Made by a program: the position numbers and the translations under genes
Shown here: positions 44,504 through 53,625 of the stretch, one piece after another
How positions within the stretch are numbered: the first letter of the stretch is position 1
Layout of the letters: each line of letters begins with the position of its first letter
Assembly: GCA_029245955.1 (NCBI GenBank)
Contig: JAQWOH010000058.1
Location: 1 to 61,461, forward strand
From: Fuerstiella sp.
GTDB taxonomy: Bacteria; Planctomycetota; Planctomycetia; Planctomycetales; Planctomycetaceae
DNA length: 61,461 bases
Direction of reading: 5' to 3'
Notes under the pieces: generated by a model
The model's input: only the letters and a program-made list of their open reading frames with translations
The model's database searches: none
What the model was told of the DNA's origin: nothing

Positions 44504-45838
44504 ATGATCGTGAGAGTACTGCCCGTCTGTTTGGTAATATTTTCTCCTGCCGGTACCGTTCTCGCGGGTGAACACGACTGGGAGTCAGAAGCTCCGCGCG
44601 ATGAGATTCGGCCCGTCTTTCAGCAGCACGAAAGCGGCAGCCTGAGCATCACCGCTGATGAACGTGAAGGACTCAATGGGTGGTGGACGACGACGTTGCC
44701 TGTGGAGGGCCGTTCGCACTTTCGTTTTTCCGTGAAACGAAAGACGACCGGAATGAGTGCTGCCGAAATCCGCCGAGCAGCAATTGTGAGACTGATCTGG
44801 GAGAACGCACGAGGTGGCCCCGTAATCCGAGATGAACCCACGTTTTCGTCCTATCGGCCTGGAGAAAAGCCGCGTGCCGAACCTGAGTTTCCACCGGACG
44901 TCAGCACCAGTGACGGCTGGACAACCGTGTCGCAGATCTATCGCGTTCCCGTCACGGCAAAGCAGCTGAAAATTGAACTGCATTATCGCTGGGGGCCACC
45001 TGGGTCACAGGTGGTGTGGAGGGACGTCCGGCTGGAGCCGGTAGCTGAGCCAGAGCCGCGGCCCGTGAAGCTGGCCACAATTCATCTTCAACCACGAGAA
45101 GGCAGGACGCCAGCGGAGAAGCGTCCACAGTTCGCACCACTGATCGCAAACGCCGCAGCGCAGGGGGCGGACCTGATTGTCCTGCCGGAAACCCTCACGG
45201 TATATGGAACAGGTCTGACCTACGCAGAGTGCGCGGAAAGTGTGCCTGGCCCCTCCACGGATTACTTCGGAAAGCTGGCACAGAAACACGATGCCTACAT
45301 CGTGGCCGGCCTTCTGGAAAGAGATAAACACCTTATCTACAACGTTGCTGTGTTGCTGGGGCCCGACGGTAACATCGTCGGAAAGTATCGGAAAACAACG
45401 TTGCCGCGCGGTGAAATCGAAGGCGGAATTACTCCCGGGAACGAGTATCCTGTCTTCGATACCCGCTTTGGGAAGGTTGGGATGATGATCTGTTACGACG
45501 GCTTCTTCCCTGAAGTCGCTCGTGAACTGACAAAGAATGGCGCTGAAGTAATCGCCTGGCCGGTCTGGGGCTGCAATCCCATGCTGGGAGCTGCTCGCGC
45601 CTGCGAGAACCACGTCTATGTGGTCAGTAGTACATATACGGATTCATCCCGCGACTGGATGATTACGGGGATCTATGGACACGACGGAAAGGTTCTGTCC
45701 CAGGCGAAAACGTGGGGGTCGGTGGCGATCACTGAGGTGGATCTGAACAAGCCGATGTACTGGCACAGTCTGGGCGACTTCAAGGCTCAGATCGAAAGAC
45801 ATCGGCCGTTAGTGCCCGCTGCTTTGTCCCCAAAATAG
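44504..45838 (+). CDS. Secreted nitrilase-family carbon-nitrogen hydrolase with N-terminal accessory domain
   Basis: The 444-residue protein has a signal peptide, then an approximately 170-residue beta-rich domain (SLSITADEREGLNGWWTTTLPVEGRSHFRFSVKRK in pieces, LHYRWGPPGSQVVWRDVRLEPV) that resembles a carbohydrate-binding or jelly-roll module. The nitrilase domain follows with the triad Glu (VLPETLTVYG), Lys (KYRKTTLPRGE) and Cys (MMICYDGFFPEVAREL). Family enzymes hydrolyse nitriles, amides or carbamoyl groups. Export plus the added domain suggests a polymeric or surface-bound amide substrate. It lies 92 bases before the large DUF1559 gene. Confidence 0.88.
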   Translation: MIVRVLPVCLVIFSPAGTVLAGEHDWESEAPRDEIRPVFQQHESGSLSITADEREGLNGWWTTTLPVEGRSHFRFSVKRKTTGMSAAEIRRAAIVRLIWENARGGPVIRDEPTFSSYRPGEKPRAEPEFPPDVSTSDGWTTVSQIYRVPVTAKQLKIELHYRWGPPGSQVVWRDVRLEPVAEPEPRPVKLATIHLQPREGRTPAEKRPQFAPLIANAAAQGADLIVLPETLTVYGTGLTYAECAESVPGPSTDYFGKLAQKHDAYIVAGLLERDKHLIYNVAVLLGPDGNIVGKYRKTTLPRGEIEGGITPGNEYPVFDTRFGKVGMMICYDGFFPEVARELTKNGAEVIAWPVWGCNPMLGAARACENHVYVVSSTYTDSSRDWMITGIYGHDGKVLSQAKTWGSVAITEVDLNKPMYWHSLGDFKAQIERHRPLVPAALSPK

Positions 45839-45930
45839 AGTGCGTCAAATCTTCCTTTTTCCCGTCGGTGCACTGGACAGGATCATCAGGCAAAACGAGC
45901 CACTGCAGTCCAATATCAGGAGATGGACCA

Positions 45931-48462
45931 ATGTTCCAATTTCAACGAAGTATGTTCTTATGCGGCGGATTAGTCGGGGTGATCGCTGTCACAGCGTGGG
46001 CATATTCCTCGGCTACGGTTCAGCGGGTTGACCCGGCTACGCTGCATCCCCGGCGGTCGGTACTGTATGGAGTCTGGGACGGCAGTGGATCACACGCGGC
46101 CGCCATCCAGGAAACAGCACAATACAAGGCACTTGTGGAAAGCGGATTGCTTGACTATGCCGGAAAGATGCTGAAACGGGTGTTTAACTCCCAATCAGTG
46201 ATGTCCGAATTGGGTGCAACTGCCAGTGAGCAGGACCTGCAGATGAGTTCGGAGGCATTCACATACTTCAAACGGTTGTATGAGGCGGGCTTCTCTGTGT
46301 CGATCAGCGATGGCCCGCCGGACGGTCCGCCCACACCACTGGCGACAGTTGTTCTGCATGATGCTGCGGGCAGCATCGAAATGGTCCCTTTGCTGCTGCA
46401 ACTGGCGGAAATCGGCGCTGAGCCTCAGGCCGCCAACGTAGCCGGAAGAGATATTCTGTCACTGCTGATTCCTGGTTCGCCCGGATTTGAACTGGCATGG
46501 TGGAGCGAAGCGCAGCATCTTGTTCTGGCTGTGGGACCTGCAGCAGCGCAGCAGGTGATCGGAATGGCTGATGGTGATGCACCGAATGTTACAACAAGTG
46601 TTCGGTACCAGAAGTACCGCGACCCGGACGCGGACTTTGAAGTAGCTGCGGTCGGCTGGTTCGATTTTGGCGCCCTCAGAGACCGATTCGGCGACATTCC
46701 GTTGCCCGTGCCTGACGTTGCCCAACTTCCGACGCTCAACAATTTCGCGAACGCGCTGGGATTCGAAAATCTGGAAGCGATTGGCGGCCAAATGGGGTAC
46801 CGAGGCACAGCAACCATCGCCACCACTTTTGTTGAGGCCCCGTTGCCTCGCTCCGGGCTGCTGGCCCTCCTGGATCAGCCGCTGTTCACGCTCGAGGACC
46901 TGCCGGCATTGCCGCAGAACACAAGTGGTATCGTTGGTTTTTCACTGGATACCGTGGAAGCCTGGGACACAGTTCTGGAAAGCACGCGCCAGACTCTGGC
47001 TCTGTTGCCACCGGAAACGGGCCCGAAATTTGAAGCTGGTCTGCGAACGCTGCCATTGTTCCTGGGACTCGATCTGCGTAACGACCTGTTCGACGCGCTC
47101 GGCGATGTACATTGTTTTTATGGTGATCCGGCCGGTGGCCCGTTTGGCATCGGTTTCGGCATTGCGCTGTCCGTGAAGGACGCGGACAAACTGCGTACGT
47201 CGGTTGACATCCTGCTCGAACAAGGGGCACAGCTCGCTCAGCAGGCCGGACTGCCCGTACCGGTTACCGCTCAACGGGCACCCGTCGATGGACGCCAGTT
47301 GATTACAGTCGCTGCGGGCATGTTTACTCCTACAGTGGCCGTCGATGACGACTGGATGGTTTTTTCCCTGTTCCCGCAGTCAGTGAAAACGTTCTTCATG
47401 CGTCAGGACGGCCGACTGCCGGCCTGGACACCGACACCGGAACATCAGGAGGCTTTAGCCGAGCTCCCGCAAAAGTTCTCTGCGATTTCCATCGACGATC
47501 CACGAAGCTCCATCGCTTCTCTCTATGGCTTCCTTCCGATTATGAACAGCGCGATTCACACCGTGATGGGGGCTGCTGCCGAAGGTGCCGGAGTGAAAGC
47601 TGCTGACCTGCCGCCACTGGAAGTGGTTGCCACTCCCCTGTTTCCGAATGTCAGCGTGAGCGTACCAGGCGATTCGGAGATTGAATACCACAGCCGACAG
47701 TCGCTCGCGATGCTGCCCATGCCTTCCGTGCAAAGCGGTGTGGCTGTACCGGCACTGGTGGCATTACTGCTGCCAGCTGTTCAGCAGGCACGCATGGCTG
47801 CCAGACGGACGGAATCCCGTAATAATCTGAGACAGCTGGGGCTCGCCATGCATAACTATCACGACACCTTTAGCCACCTTCCGATTGGAACCCAACCAGA
47901 CACGAATCTAACGCCTGAACAGCGTCTGAGCTTCTTATACAGTATTCTGCCGTACATCGAACAGGCCCCGCTGTATGACCGTATGCATCCACTTGATAAA
48001 TCAGCGTGGAACAGCCCGGGGCTGAGAGGTCTGACTTCAGTCGCCATCGAGATGTTGCACAATCCGAATCTGCCGGCTCACCTGAGGCATGCCACACACT
48101 ACGTTGCAATGGCGGGAATTGGTGAAGACGCTCCGGAACTTCCCGTTCGTCACGAACGAGCGGGAATTTTCGGCTACGACCGAAAGACAAGGTTCAGGGA
48201 TATTCTGGACGGGACATCAAATACGGTCATGATGACCGAAACCAATGACACCGAAATTCCATGGGCCGCCGGGGGCCACACTCTGAAATCTCTCACGCAG
48301 GAACCATACATCAACGGGCCGGACGGTATTGGCAGTCCCACCCCCGGTGGCTGCAACGTGCTGATGGCAGATGGTTCCGTTCGGTTCATTTCCGAACATA
48401 TCGATCCGGAAATGATGCGCCGACTTGCAGCCATGGCGGACGGCAAGATCATCGAGTTCTGA
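45931..48462 (+). CDS. Large protein with internal DUF1559 (pilin-like) module
   Basis: The 843-residue protein starts at an ATG with AGGAG about eight bases upstream. It has an N-terminal membrane helix (FLCGGLVGVIAVTAWAYSSA) and a long mixed alpha/beta domain (to about residue 600) with no clear family, perhaps DUF3352-like. Residues about 605-840 form a DUF1559 module: the hydrophobic helix VAVPALVALLLPAVQQARMAARRTESRNN, LGLAMHNYHDTFSHLP, YDRKTRFRDILDGTSNTVMMTE, and the C-terminal GGCNVLMADGSVRFISEHI. In stand-alone members that helix is at the processed N-terminus; here it is internal and lacks the GF-type cleavage site, so it cannot be a pilin subunit. Confidence 0.88.
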   Translation: MFQFQRSMFLCGGLVGVIAVTAWAYSSATVQRVDPATLHPRRSVLYGVWDGSGSHAAAIQETAQYKALVESGLLDYAGKMLKRVFNSQSVMSELGATASEQDLQMSSEAFTYFKRLYEAGFSVSISDGPPDGPPTPLATVVLHDAAGSIEMVPLLLQLAEIGAEPQAANVAGRDILSLLIPGSPGFELAWWSEAQHLVLAVGPAAAQQVIGMADGDAPNVTTSVRYQKYRDPDADFEVAAVGWFDFGALRDRFGDIPLPVPDVAQLPTLNNFANALGFENLEAIGGQMGYRGTATIATTFVEAPLPRSGLLALLDQPLFTLEDLPALPQNTSGIVGFSLDTVEAWDTVLESTRQTLALLPPETGPKFEAGLRTLPLFLGLDLRNDLFDALGDVHCFYGDPAGGPFGIGFGIALSVKDADKLRTSVDILLEQGAQLAQQAGLPVPVTAQRAPVDGRQLITVAAGMFTPTVAVDDDWMVFSLFPQSVKTFFMRQDGRLPAWTPTPEHQEALAELPQKFSAISIDDPRSSIASLYGFLPIMNSAIHTVMGAAAEGAGVKAADLPPLEVVATPLFPNVSVSVPGDSEIEYHSRQSLAMLPMPSVQSGVAVPALVALLLPAVQQARMAARRTESRNNLRQLGLAMHNYHDTFSHLPIGTQPDTNLTPEQRLSFLYSILPYIEQAPLYDRMHPLDKSAWNSPGLRGLTSVAIEMLHNPNLPAHLRHATHYVAMAGIGEDAPELPVRHERAGIFGYDRKTRFRDILDGTSNTVMMTETNDTEIPWAAGGHTLKSLTQEPYINGPDGIGSPTPGGCNVLMADGSVRFISEHIDPEMMRRLAAMADGKIIEF

Positions 48463-48498
48463 ATGCAGGTCCGTTCTGGCGCGCAACCAGTCGCCGGA

Positions 48499-49365
48499 TC
48501 AATAGAAGGCGGTGGCCAGGCGACGACGATAGTCCGAGGCCTGCTGTGACTTGGGCCCCATCGCGGAAAGCACAGCGACCATCGCTTCTTTGGCCTTGTC
48601 TCGAACTTCGGTTCGATCGTTCGCGATGACCGTCAACAGCATTTCGCATGCAGCGTCGAACCGCTTGTCGACACACAGCGCTTCGGCAAGGCGGATCTGC
48701 AACTCCAGGTCATTCGGATCCGCCTGAAGGGCCTGTCGCGCGGCGGCGGTTCCCCCGGATTCCTCAACGTTCTCACGCAGGGCCAGTTGCTCCTTCAGCT
48801 CTTCAGCTTCGGGTTCCAGGAAACCGCGTGTTTCCAGTCGATCGATGATCTCTCTGCATTCCTGTTCGCGATCCAGACTCAGCAGCACACGGGCGTGCGC
48901 AATGCTGAACTGCGGAGCATTCTCTTCAAGTTCCACGGCGGAACGAAGGCTGGCTTCCGCGGCGTCCAGTTCTCCGTCACCTTCCTGAGCCAGTCCTGCG
49001 TTGTAGGCTTCGACCGCTGGAGAGGGCAGAAAGGATTCCAGCCACTCACGCAGTTGAGGTTCCGGCTGCACGCCCGGCAGTTGACTGGCCGGCTGGCCGT
49101 CGATCATCGCAATCACAAACGGAATCGACTGAACCCCGAACGCGCCCGCAATTTCGGGCAACTCGTCCACGTTAATCTTTACCAGGATGAAACGACCATC
49201 GAATTCCGTGGCGAGTTTTTCCAGCAGCGGCATCAACTGCTTACACGGACCGCACCATTCGGCCCAGAAATCGACAACCACTGGGCAACTCATGGACTGT
49301 TCAACAACGTCTTTTCGGAACGTTTCCGTAGTTGTCGTACGGATCCACTGGCTTTCCTGACTCAT
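48499..49365 (-). CDS. Thioredoxin-TPR protein (CnoX/YbbN-like)
   Basis: The 288-residue protein has an N-terminal thioredoxin fold (PVVVDFWAEWCGPCKQLMPLLEKL, active site CGPC at about residues 36-39; INVDELPEIAGAFGVQSIPFVIAMIDGQPASQLPG), then a TPR-like helical half (AYNAGLAQEGDGELDAAEASLRSAVELEENAPQ, REECREIIDRLE, DPNDLELQIRLAEALC). This is the YbbN/CnoX chaperedoxin architecture, which holds unfolding proteins and hands them to GroEL or DnaK. E. coli CnoX has a divergent active site, whereas CGPC here suggests redox activity. The start at 49365 fits the usual N-terminus; the 34-codon extension does not. Confidence 0.92.
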   Translation of the reverse strand: MSQESQWIRTTTTETFRKDVVEQSMSCPVVVDFWAEWCGPCKQLMPLLEKLATEFDGRFILVKINVDELPEIAGAFGVQSIPFVIAMIDGQPASQLPGVQPEPQLREWLESFLPSPAVEAYNAGLAQEGDGELDAAEASLRSAVELEENAPQFSIAHARVLLSLDREQECREIIDRLETRGFLEPEAEELKEQLALRENVEESGGTAAARQALQADPNDLELQIRLAEALCVDKRFDAACEMLLTVIANDRTEVRDKAKEAMVAVLSAMGPKSQQASDYRRRLATAFY

Positions 49366-49832
49366 TCTAACCTCGAGATTCAACGATTGTTTTGTAGACC
49401 AACAGCGACCATCATCCAGCAGGGCCTCATCAGCAGTCATGTTGTGGATCGGACAGCAATTTTCCAATAACTCATGACGTGATAAAGACGTGCACGTGGC
49501 AGGAACATTCTGTCACGTAAATGACTGCATGATGAATCGAGTCCGCGGACGTCCGCTGCAGCCCCGACTGTACTCGAAGTCTCCGGTATTCACGAGAGAC
49601 TAAGGTCCGGTGGACAGGGATTTTGTGATGCAAAGATTCGGTACAGCATCTGTCGAACGAATACCAATTGAAATTTTCAAATGCTGTGTTGCGGCCTGCG
49701 ACGGAACTATTTCAGGAATGTTTGACCTGTCCTGGCGCCGGGCAAGGAAGCTTCCGATCGAGTAGATTCGGAAAGCGTGGTTACTTCATTGCGGCAGGAT
49801 TTTCGACGGCGGCGATCTGCAAGAATTTGAAC
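49366..49832. other. Intergenic region between thioredoxin and Gly/Tyr-rich genes
   Basis: No gene is supported. A strong intrinsic terminator follows at 49833-49871, belonging to the gene that ends at 49921. The remainder holds no repeat or RNA gene that I can recognise. Confidence 0.5.
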
Positions 49833-49871
49833 AAAAAAGGAGTCCCGACCTTCTTAAAGACCGGGACTCCT
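49833..49871 (-). terminator. Intrinsic terminator of the Gly/Tyr-rich secreted protein gene
   Basis: On the minus strand, AGGAGTCCCG (49871-49862) pairs with CGGGACTCCT (49847-49838) as a ten-base-pair perfect stem with a 14-nt loop, followed by U6. It lies about 50 bases after the stop at 49921. It is the clearest Rho-independent terminator in the window. Confidence 0.9.
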
Positions 49872-49920
49872 GATGCTATGTGGTGTCTGAGGGCAATCCA
49901 CAGTCCGTAACTGTTATACC

Positions 49921-50682
49921 CTAACGTACTACGTTGCTGTATCGAGTCGGCGATCGTGGTGTAACTCCATACGAAACTCGACGGATTGGCGCGGCGATTT
50001 GCTGAGCGCTGGGCACGACTGGTGTCAGCATACCCTGGATCGGATATTCATGGTCTCCCGCGACGTCGCCGGCAGGATGCGGAGTTGCGACATTGGGAGT
50101 TGCCTGATAGATGGTCGGACTACCATAGGGCGCAGGAGGACTGATGACCGGCGCCGTTGCCGGGTTGTATGTCGCAGCGGCCGGAGCAGGCGCGACGTTG
50201 TAGGTCCCCGCCACGGGATAATTGACTCCGCCGCCATATGCCGGGCCATACAATGCTGTTGAATTCTGATATCCAGGCAGGGGCGCCTGACGGTATTGTG
50301 TCTGATAGGTGGTCTGCGGTACGTACTGAGTTACGGCTCGATACGTTGTGACTGGTACTTGAACAGCGGTCAGTGCCGGCTGCTGAGGGATGACGCTGGT
50401 GCAGTTGCAGGCCGGCGCGGCCGGCGGATAGTTCATGATCGGCCTCTGTGGCGCGTAGCCGCCTCCGTAAGCCGGTTGATAGCCGCCGTGACCATATCCG
50501 GGATAGCCGTACCCATAACCAGCTCCTGCATAGCCTGGCGCACCGTATCCATATCCGCAGCCGTAAAAGCCGAACCATGCGAAGGGGTTCAGGATGTAGG
50601 GAAGACAGCAGGCATGGGCTGCATTCGCAGTCGTGCATGTGATAACAAGTGTGATAATGGACAGCAGTGTCGAACGTTTCAT
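49921..50682 (-). CDS. Secreted Gly/Tyr/Pro/Ala-rich low-complexity protein
   Basis: The 253-residue protein has a signal peptide (MKRSTLLSIITLVITCTTANA) and then low-complexity sequence. Gly-Tyr repeats (YGYGAPGYAGAGYGYGYP) span about residues 40-70, a Thr/Tyr/Val/Gln segment (VQVPVTTYRAVTQYVPQTTYQTQY) resembles the VPVTTYR motif seen in many planctomycete surface proteins, and a Pro/Ala-rich tail follows. It contains about seven cysteines near the mature N-terminus (HACCLP, YGCGYG, CNC), which may form disulfides. It is probably an extracellular matrix or cell-surface protein, though no function is known. A strong terminator follows, suggesting high expression. Confidence 0.85.
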   Translation of the reverse strand: MKRSTLLSIITLVITCTTANAAHACCLPYILNPFAWFGFYGCGYGYGAPGYAGAGYGYGYPGYGHGGYQPAYGGGYAPQRPIMNYPPAAPACNCTSVIPQQPALTAVQVPVTTYRAVTQYVPQTTYQTQYRQAPLPGYQNSTALYGPAYGGGVNYPVAGTYNVAPAPAAATYNPATAPVISPPAPYGSPTIYQATPNVATPHPAGDVAGDHEYPIQGMLTPVVPSAQQIAAPIRRVSYGVTPRSPTRYSNVVR

Positions 50683-50785
50683 GAATCTAAGATCCTCATC
50701 CCTGAGTGGGCGTCCCGATTGGGCTCACGGCGGATTTCACGGGGAAAGTTACCTTTTCAACTTAATCGTCATGATCGGCTGCCGA

Positions 50786-50825
50786 ACTTGAGCAAAACCA
50801 CAAAACTTTGAAGTTTTGCTCAAGT
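50786..50825. promoter_or_regulatory. Two mutually exclusive hairpins in the divergent intergenic region
   Basis: ACTTGAGCAAAAC (50786-50798) pairs perfectly with GTTTTGCTCAAGT (50813-50825) as a 13-bp stem with a 14-nt loop. Within and beyond that loop, CAAAACTT (50801-50808) can instead pair with AAGTTTTG (50811-50818), but with a loop of only two bases, which is sterically strained unless a pair opens. The two stems share 50813-50818, so only one can form at a time. The element lies between the leftward Gly/Tyr-rich gene (start 50682) and the rightward acyl-CoA synthetase gene (start 50973). It could be an operator (inverted repeat) or a leader structure. Confidence 0.45.
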
Positions 50826-50972
50826 CGTGAACGCAAATCGTTGCCTTGGCAGCAGATCCGTCATTGGAACTGTTACGGGATTCTGCCCTGCGTCGCGCCA
50901 AATCATTCACCAGCAGATATGATCCCGTCTGAGTTGCTGAGTTTGGGGATGCAGCGATAACGAGAGGAAATA

Positions 50973-52463
50973 ATGCAGGGACTTCAGTTAATTGCTCGGG
51001 CTCAGGCCTTTGCCAGCTCAGTCGCTCTGCGATCGGGTGACGCCGAACGCACTTTCGGCGAACTGCTGGATCGTTCGGCGACTCTGGCCAGGACAACGCT
51101 GGCCGGTGCGGACGACCTGCACGAATCGCGTATCGCTTTCCTGGCACCGGCGGGATTTGACTACATCACTGTGCAATGGGGAATCTGGCGGGCGGGTGGC
51201 GTGGTTGTGCCCTTGAGTCTGTCCGCGACAGAGCCGGAACTCGAGTATACACTTGCCGATTCCGGGGCAGACTGCGTTGTCACGACGCTCAGTCTGGCAG
51301 ACAGGGTCCGAACGCTTTGTGAGCAACGCAGTCTGCGTCTGCTGGTCGTTGAAGATATGAATGACACCGCGGGCGTGTCGCTGCCAGTCATTGACCCGCA
51401 GCGACGTGCCATGATTCTGTATACGAGCGGCACCACCAGTACACCAAAGGGAGTGGTGACCTCGCACGTGAATATTGAATCACAGATTAAGTCGCTGGTT
51501 GAGGCATGGAAGTGGCACGCCTCCGACAGCATTCCTTTGTTTCTGCCTCTGCACCATATTCACGGCATCATCAACGTAATGTCGTGTGCACTATGGTCGG
51601 GAGCCACGATAGAGGCCTTTCCTCGATTTGACATCGAGACCATTCTGGATCGTACTGCCGCGAAAGCATATTCGGTGTTCATGGCAGTTCCCACAATCTA
51701 TGTCAAACTGCTTCAGGCCGTGAGTGACCTGAATCAAGACGCCAGGGAAGACGTGATTTCCGGATTCGCTGCAATGCGGCTTATGGTTTCGGGGTCAGCT
51801 GCACTTCCGGCGAGCGTACACTGTGAGTGGACGGCACTGACGGGGCAGAAACTGCTGGAACGTTACGGAATGACAGAAATCGGCATGGCCCTGTCAAACC
51901 CTTACACCGGAGAAAGACGCCCCGGCAGCGTCGGCGTACCCTTGCCCGGCGTTAATGTGCGACTCATGTCCGATTCGGGGGAACCGGTCGACGTCGAAGA
52001 CGAACCTGGAGAAATCGAGGTTCGTGGACCGGCTGTCTTTGTTGAGTACTGGAATCGCGCCGAGGTGACGGCAGATGCTTTCGCTGACGGCTGGTTTCGC
52101 ACGGGAGATATCGCTGTGCGTGAGAACGGCTACCTTCGCATCATGGGCCGCCAGTCCGTCGATATCATCAAGAGCGGCGGGTTCAAGTTATCTGCGCTGG
52201 AAATAGAATCGATCCTGCTGCTGCATCCTGCGATCCGGGAGTGCGCTGTTGTTGGAGTCCCCGATGACACCTGGGGAGAAACCGTTGCTGCGGCAGCGGT
52301 ACTGCAGGAAGGTGCTGAGCTCAGTAACGGGGACCTGAAGGCGTGGTGTGACATGCGACTTTCTCACTACAAGATTCCCCGGCACTTGTCCATCGTTGAC
52401 GGCCTGCCCCGCAACGCAATGGGCAAGGTCACCAAGCCTGACGTCCGCAAATTGTTTTGCTGA
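50973..52463 (+). CDS. Acyl-CoA synthetase, malonyl-CoA synthetase (MatB/ACSF3)-like
   Basis: The 496-residue protein is an ANL-superfamily ligase: the P-loop MILYTSGTTSTPKGV, PLFLPLHHIHGIINVMSCALWSGATIE (the MatB/ACSF3-like segment), FMAVPTIYVKLLQAV, LERYGMTEIGMALSNPY, DGWFRTGDIAV, GFKLSALEIES, and the C-terminal lysine in PRNAMGKVTK. MatB-type enzymes activate malonate or methylmalonate; the LPLHH-HGI pattern is the reason for preferring this over longer-chain substrates. GAGGAAAT precedes the ATG. It stands alone before the decayed region. Confidence 0.88.
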   Translation: MQGLQLIARAQAFASSVALRSGDAERTFGELLDRSATLARTTLAGADDLHESRIAFLAPAGFDYITVQWGIWRAGGVVVPLSLSATEPELEYTLADSGADCVVTTLSLADRVRTLCEQRSLRLLVVEDMNDTAGVSLPVIDPQRRAMILYTSGTTSTPKGVVTSHVNIESQIKSLVEAWKWHASDSIPLFLPLHHIHGIINVMSCALWSGATIEAFPRFDIETILDRTAAKAYSVFMAVPTIYVKLLQAVSDLNQDAREDVISGFAAMRLMVSGSAALPASVHCEWTALTGQKLLERYGMTEIGMALSNPYTGERRPGSVGVPLPGVNVRLMSDSGEPVDVEDEPGEIEVRGPAVFVEYWNRAEVTADAFADGWFRTGDIAVRENGYLRIMGRQSVDIIKSGGFKLSALEIESILLLHPAIRECAVVGVPDDTWGETVAAAAVLQEGAELSNGDLKAWCDMRLSHYKIPRHLSIVDGLPRNAMGKVTKPDVRKLFC

Positions 52464-52629
52464 ACAGGAGGCGGGCCGGCCGTTGACATGGCGGCGGTAT
52501 TCTGAATCGGACATGGTCTGCAAGGCCCTCATTCACCTGTCAGGACAAGTGAGCCTTTGCCTGAGACTGAGGGCTGGCCGGCGACAGCTGCGGTTTGCTT
52601 TCCCTGTTTCGTTTTCTCTCAGCAGGGTC

Positions 52630-53556
52630 GTCACGATATGTTACGGCCAGCGTTATCCGGCCATGTTCGAACGGTGCGAAGATGCTGGACTCTGTTATTC
52701 CGGATTCAAACAAAAAAGGGCATTCATGCCCGATACACACCTCCGGGCTTTGCTGACGAACTCACAGAAGCCGGAATTGATATTTTCTGACTCGGTGAAT
52801 GGGGCTGGGGAAAACAGCATTCCACGAATAGAGATATCGTTTACACTCAGGCCACGATGTAGCTGTTGACGCAGCACAACGCTGAATTGATTCTGTTGCA
52901 TCTGATTACACCAGATGGCGTGGAACATGGCTACGGTTCTGACACTCCGGTTGACTATCAGGCCGTGGTGGAAAGTGATCAACGTCTGGGAGAGATCCGG
53001 GACGCGTTGCAACAGTCGCCGTTCGCAGGGAACGCAATTATGTTTGTAGTTTTCGACCACGGATTCGCGACCTGCGCAAAGCTGCCTCAGCCGAACGTTG
53101 TCTTGAAGCAGCGGGGTCTGATTAAGACGGACGAAACGAATAAGGTCACAGAACGCCGTACCGAAATTACCGCTGTCCTGGCCGATAAGCCTGCCGGCAT
53201 GCACGGCGTATTGGGTGTAAAGAGTTCTGGCGAATTTACACAGTTGGGGGGGCACAATCCTGAAGCTCCGCACCTTGTCCTGATAACCGGCCCGGGATAC
53301 TCTTTCGACAACTGTGTGAAAGGCAAAGCAGTTGCTGATGCCGGTGGACACAAAGGATCTCACGGCCACGATCCACGACCGGACTCCATGTACGCCACAT
53401 TCGTTGCCGTCGAAAAGGGGAATCAAACCCGGCACAAAACTTGAGTTCATCAGAAATGTTAACGTGGCTCCGATAATCGCCTTTCTGCCTGATCTGAAGA
53501 CAGACACTGACGGTCGCGTTCATAACGAAGCACTTACCATAAGAGATGCCCGCTGA
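52630..53556 (+). pseudogene. Decayed type I phosphodiesterase / nucleotide pyrophosphatase (alkaline phosphatase superfamily)
   Basis: Homology to the family runs through several frames. Up to about 52720 one frame reads FERCEDAGL...SGFKQKRAFMPDT; it then shifts to a frame reading PPGFADELTEAGIDIF, which ends in a stop at 52790. Continuing in that frame, a TAG at 52861-52863 precedes the clear core LLTQHNAELILLHLITPDGVEHGYGS...YQAVVESDQRLGEIRDAL, followed by NAIMFVVFDHGF (metal-site Asp-His) and GGHKGSHGHDP. At about 53417, in a run of G, the frame shifts again to GIKPGTKLEFIRNVNVAPIIAFL, the usual end of the family. At least two frameshifts and two stops make it non-functional, and the N-terminal third is missing or unrecognisable. 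Confidence 0.82.
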
Positions 53557-53625
53557 ATAATTCAATACGGTCGGCAGCAGCGTCAGTTGTCGTCCTGTCG
53601 ACTCTTGTCAATCACGCATCAGTAA

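Noticed and set aside
52717..52730. GGGCATTCATGCCC next to an A6 run as a minus-strand terminator
   Set aside because: The stem is only five or six pairs, it lies inside a decayed gene, and no minus-strand gene ends nearby.
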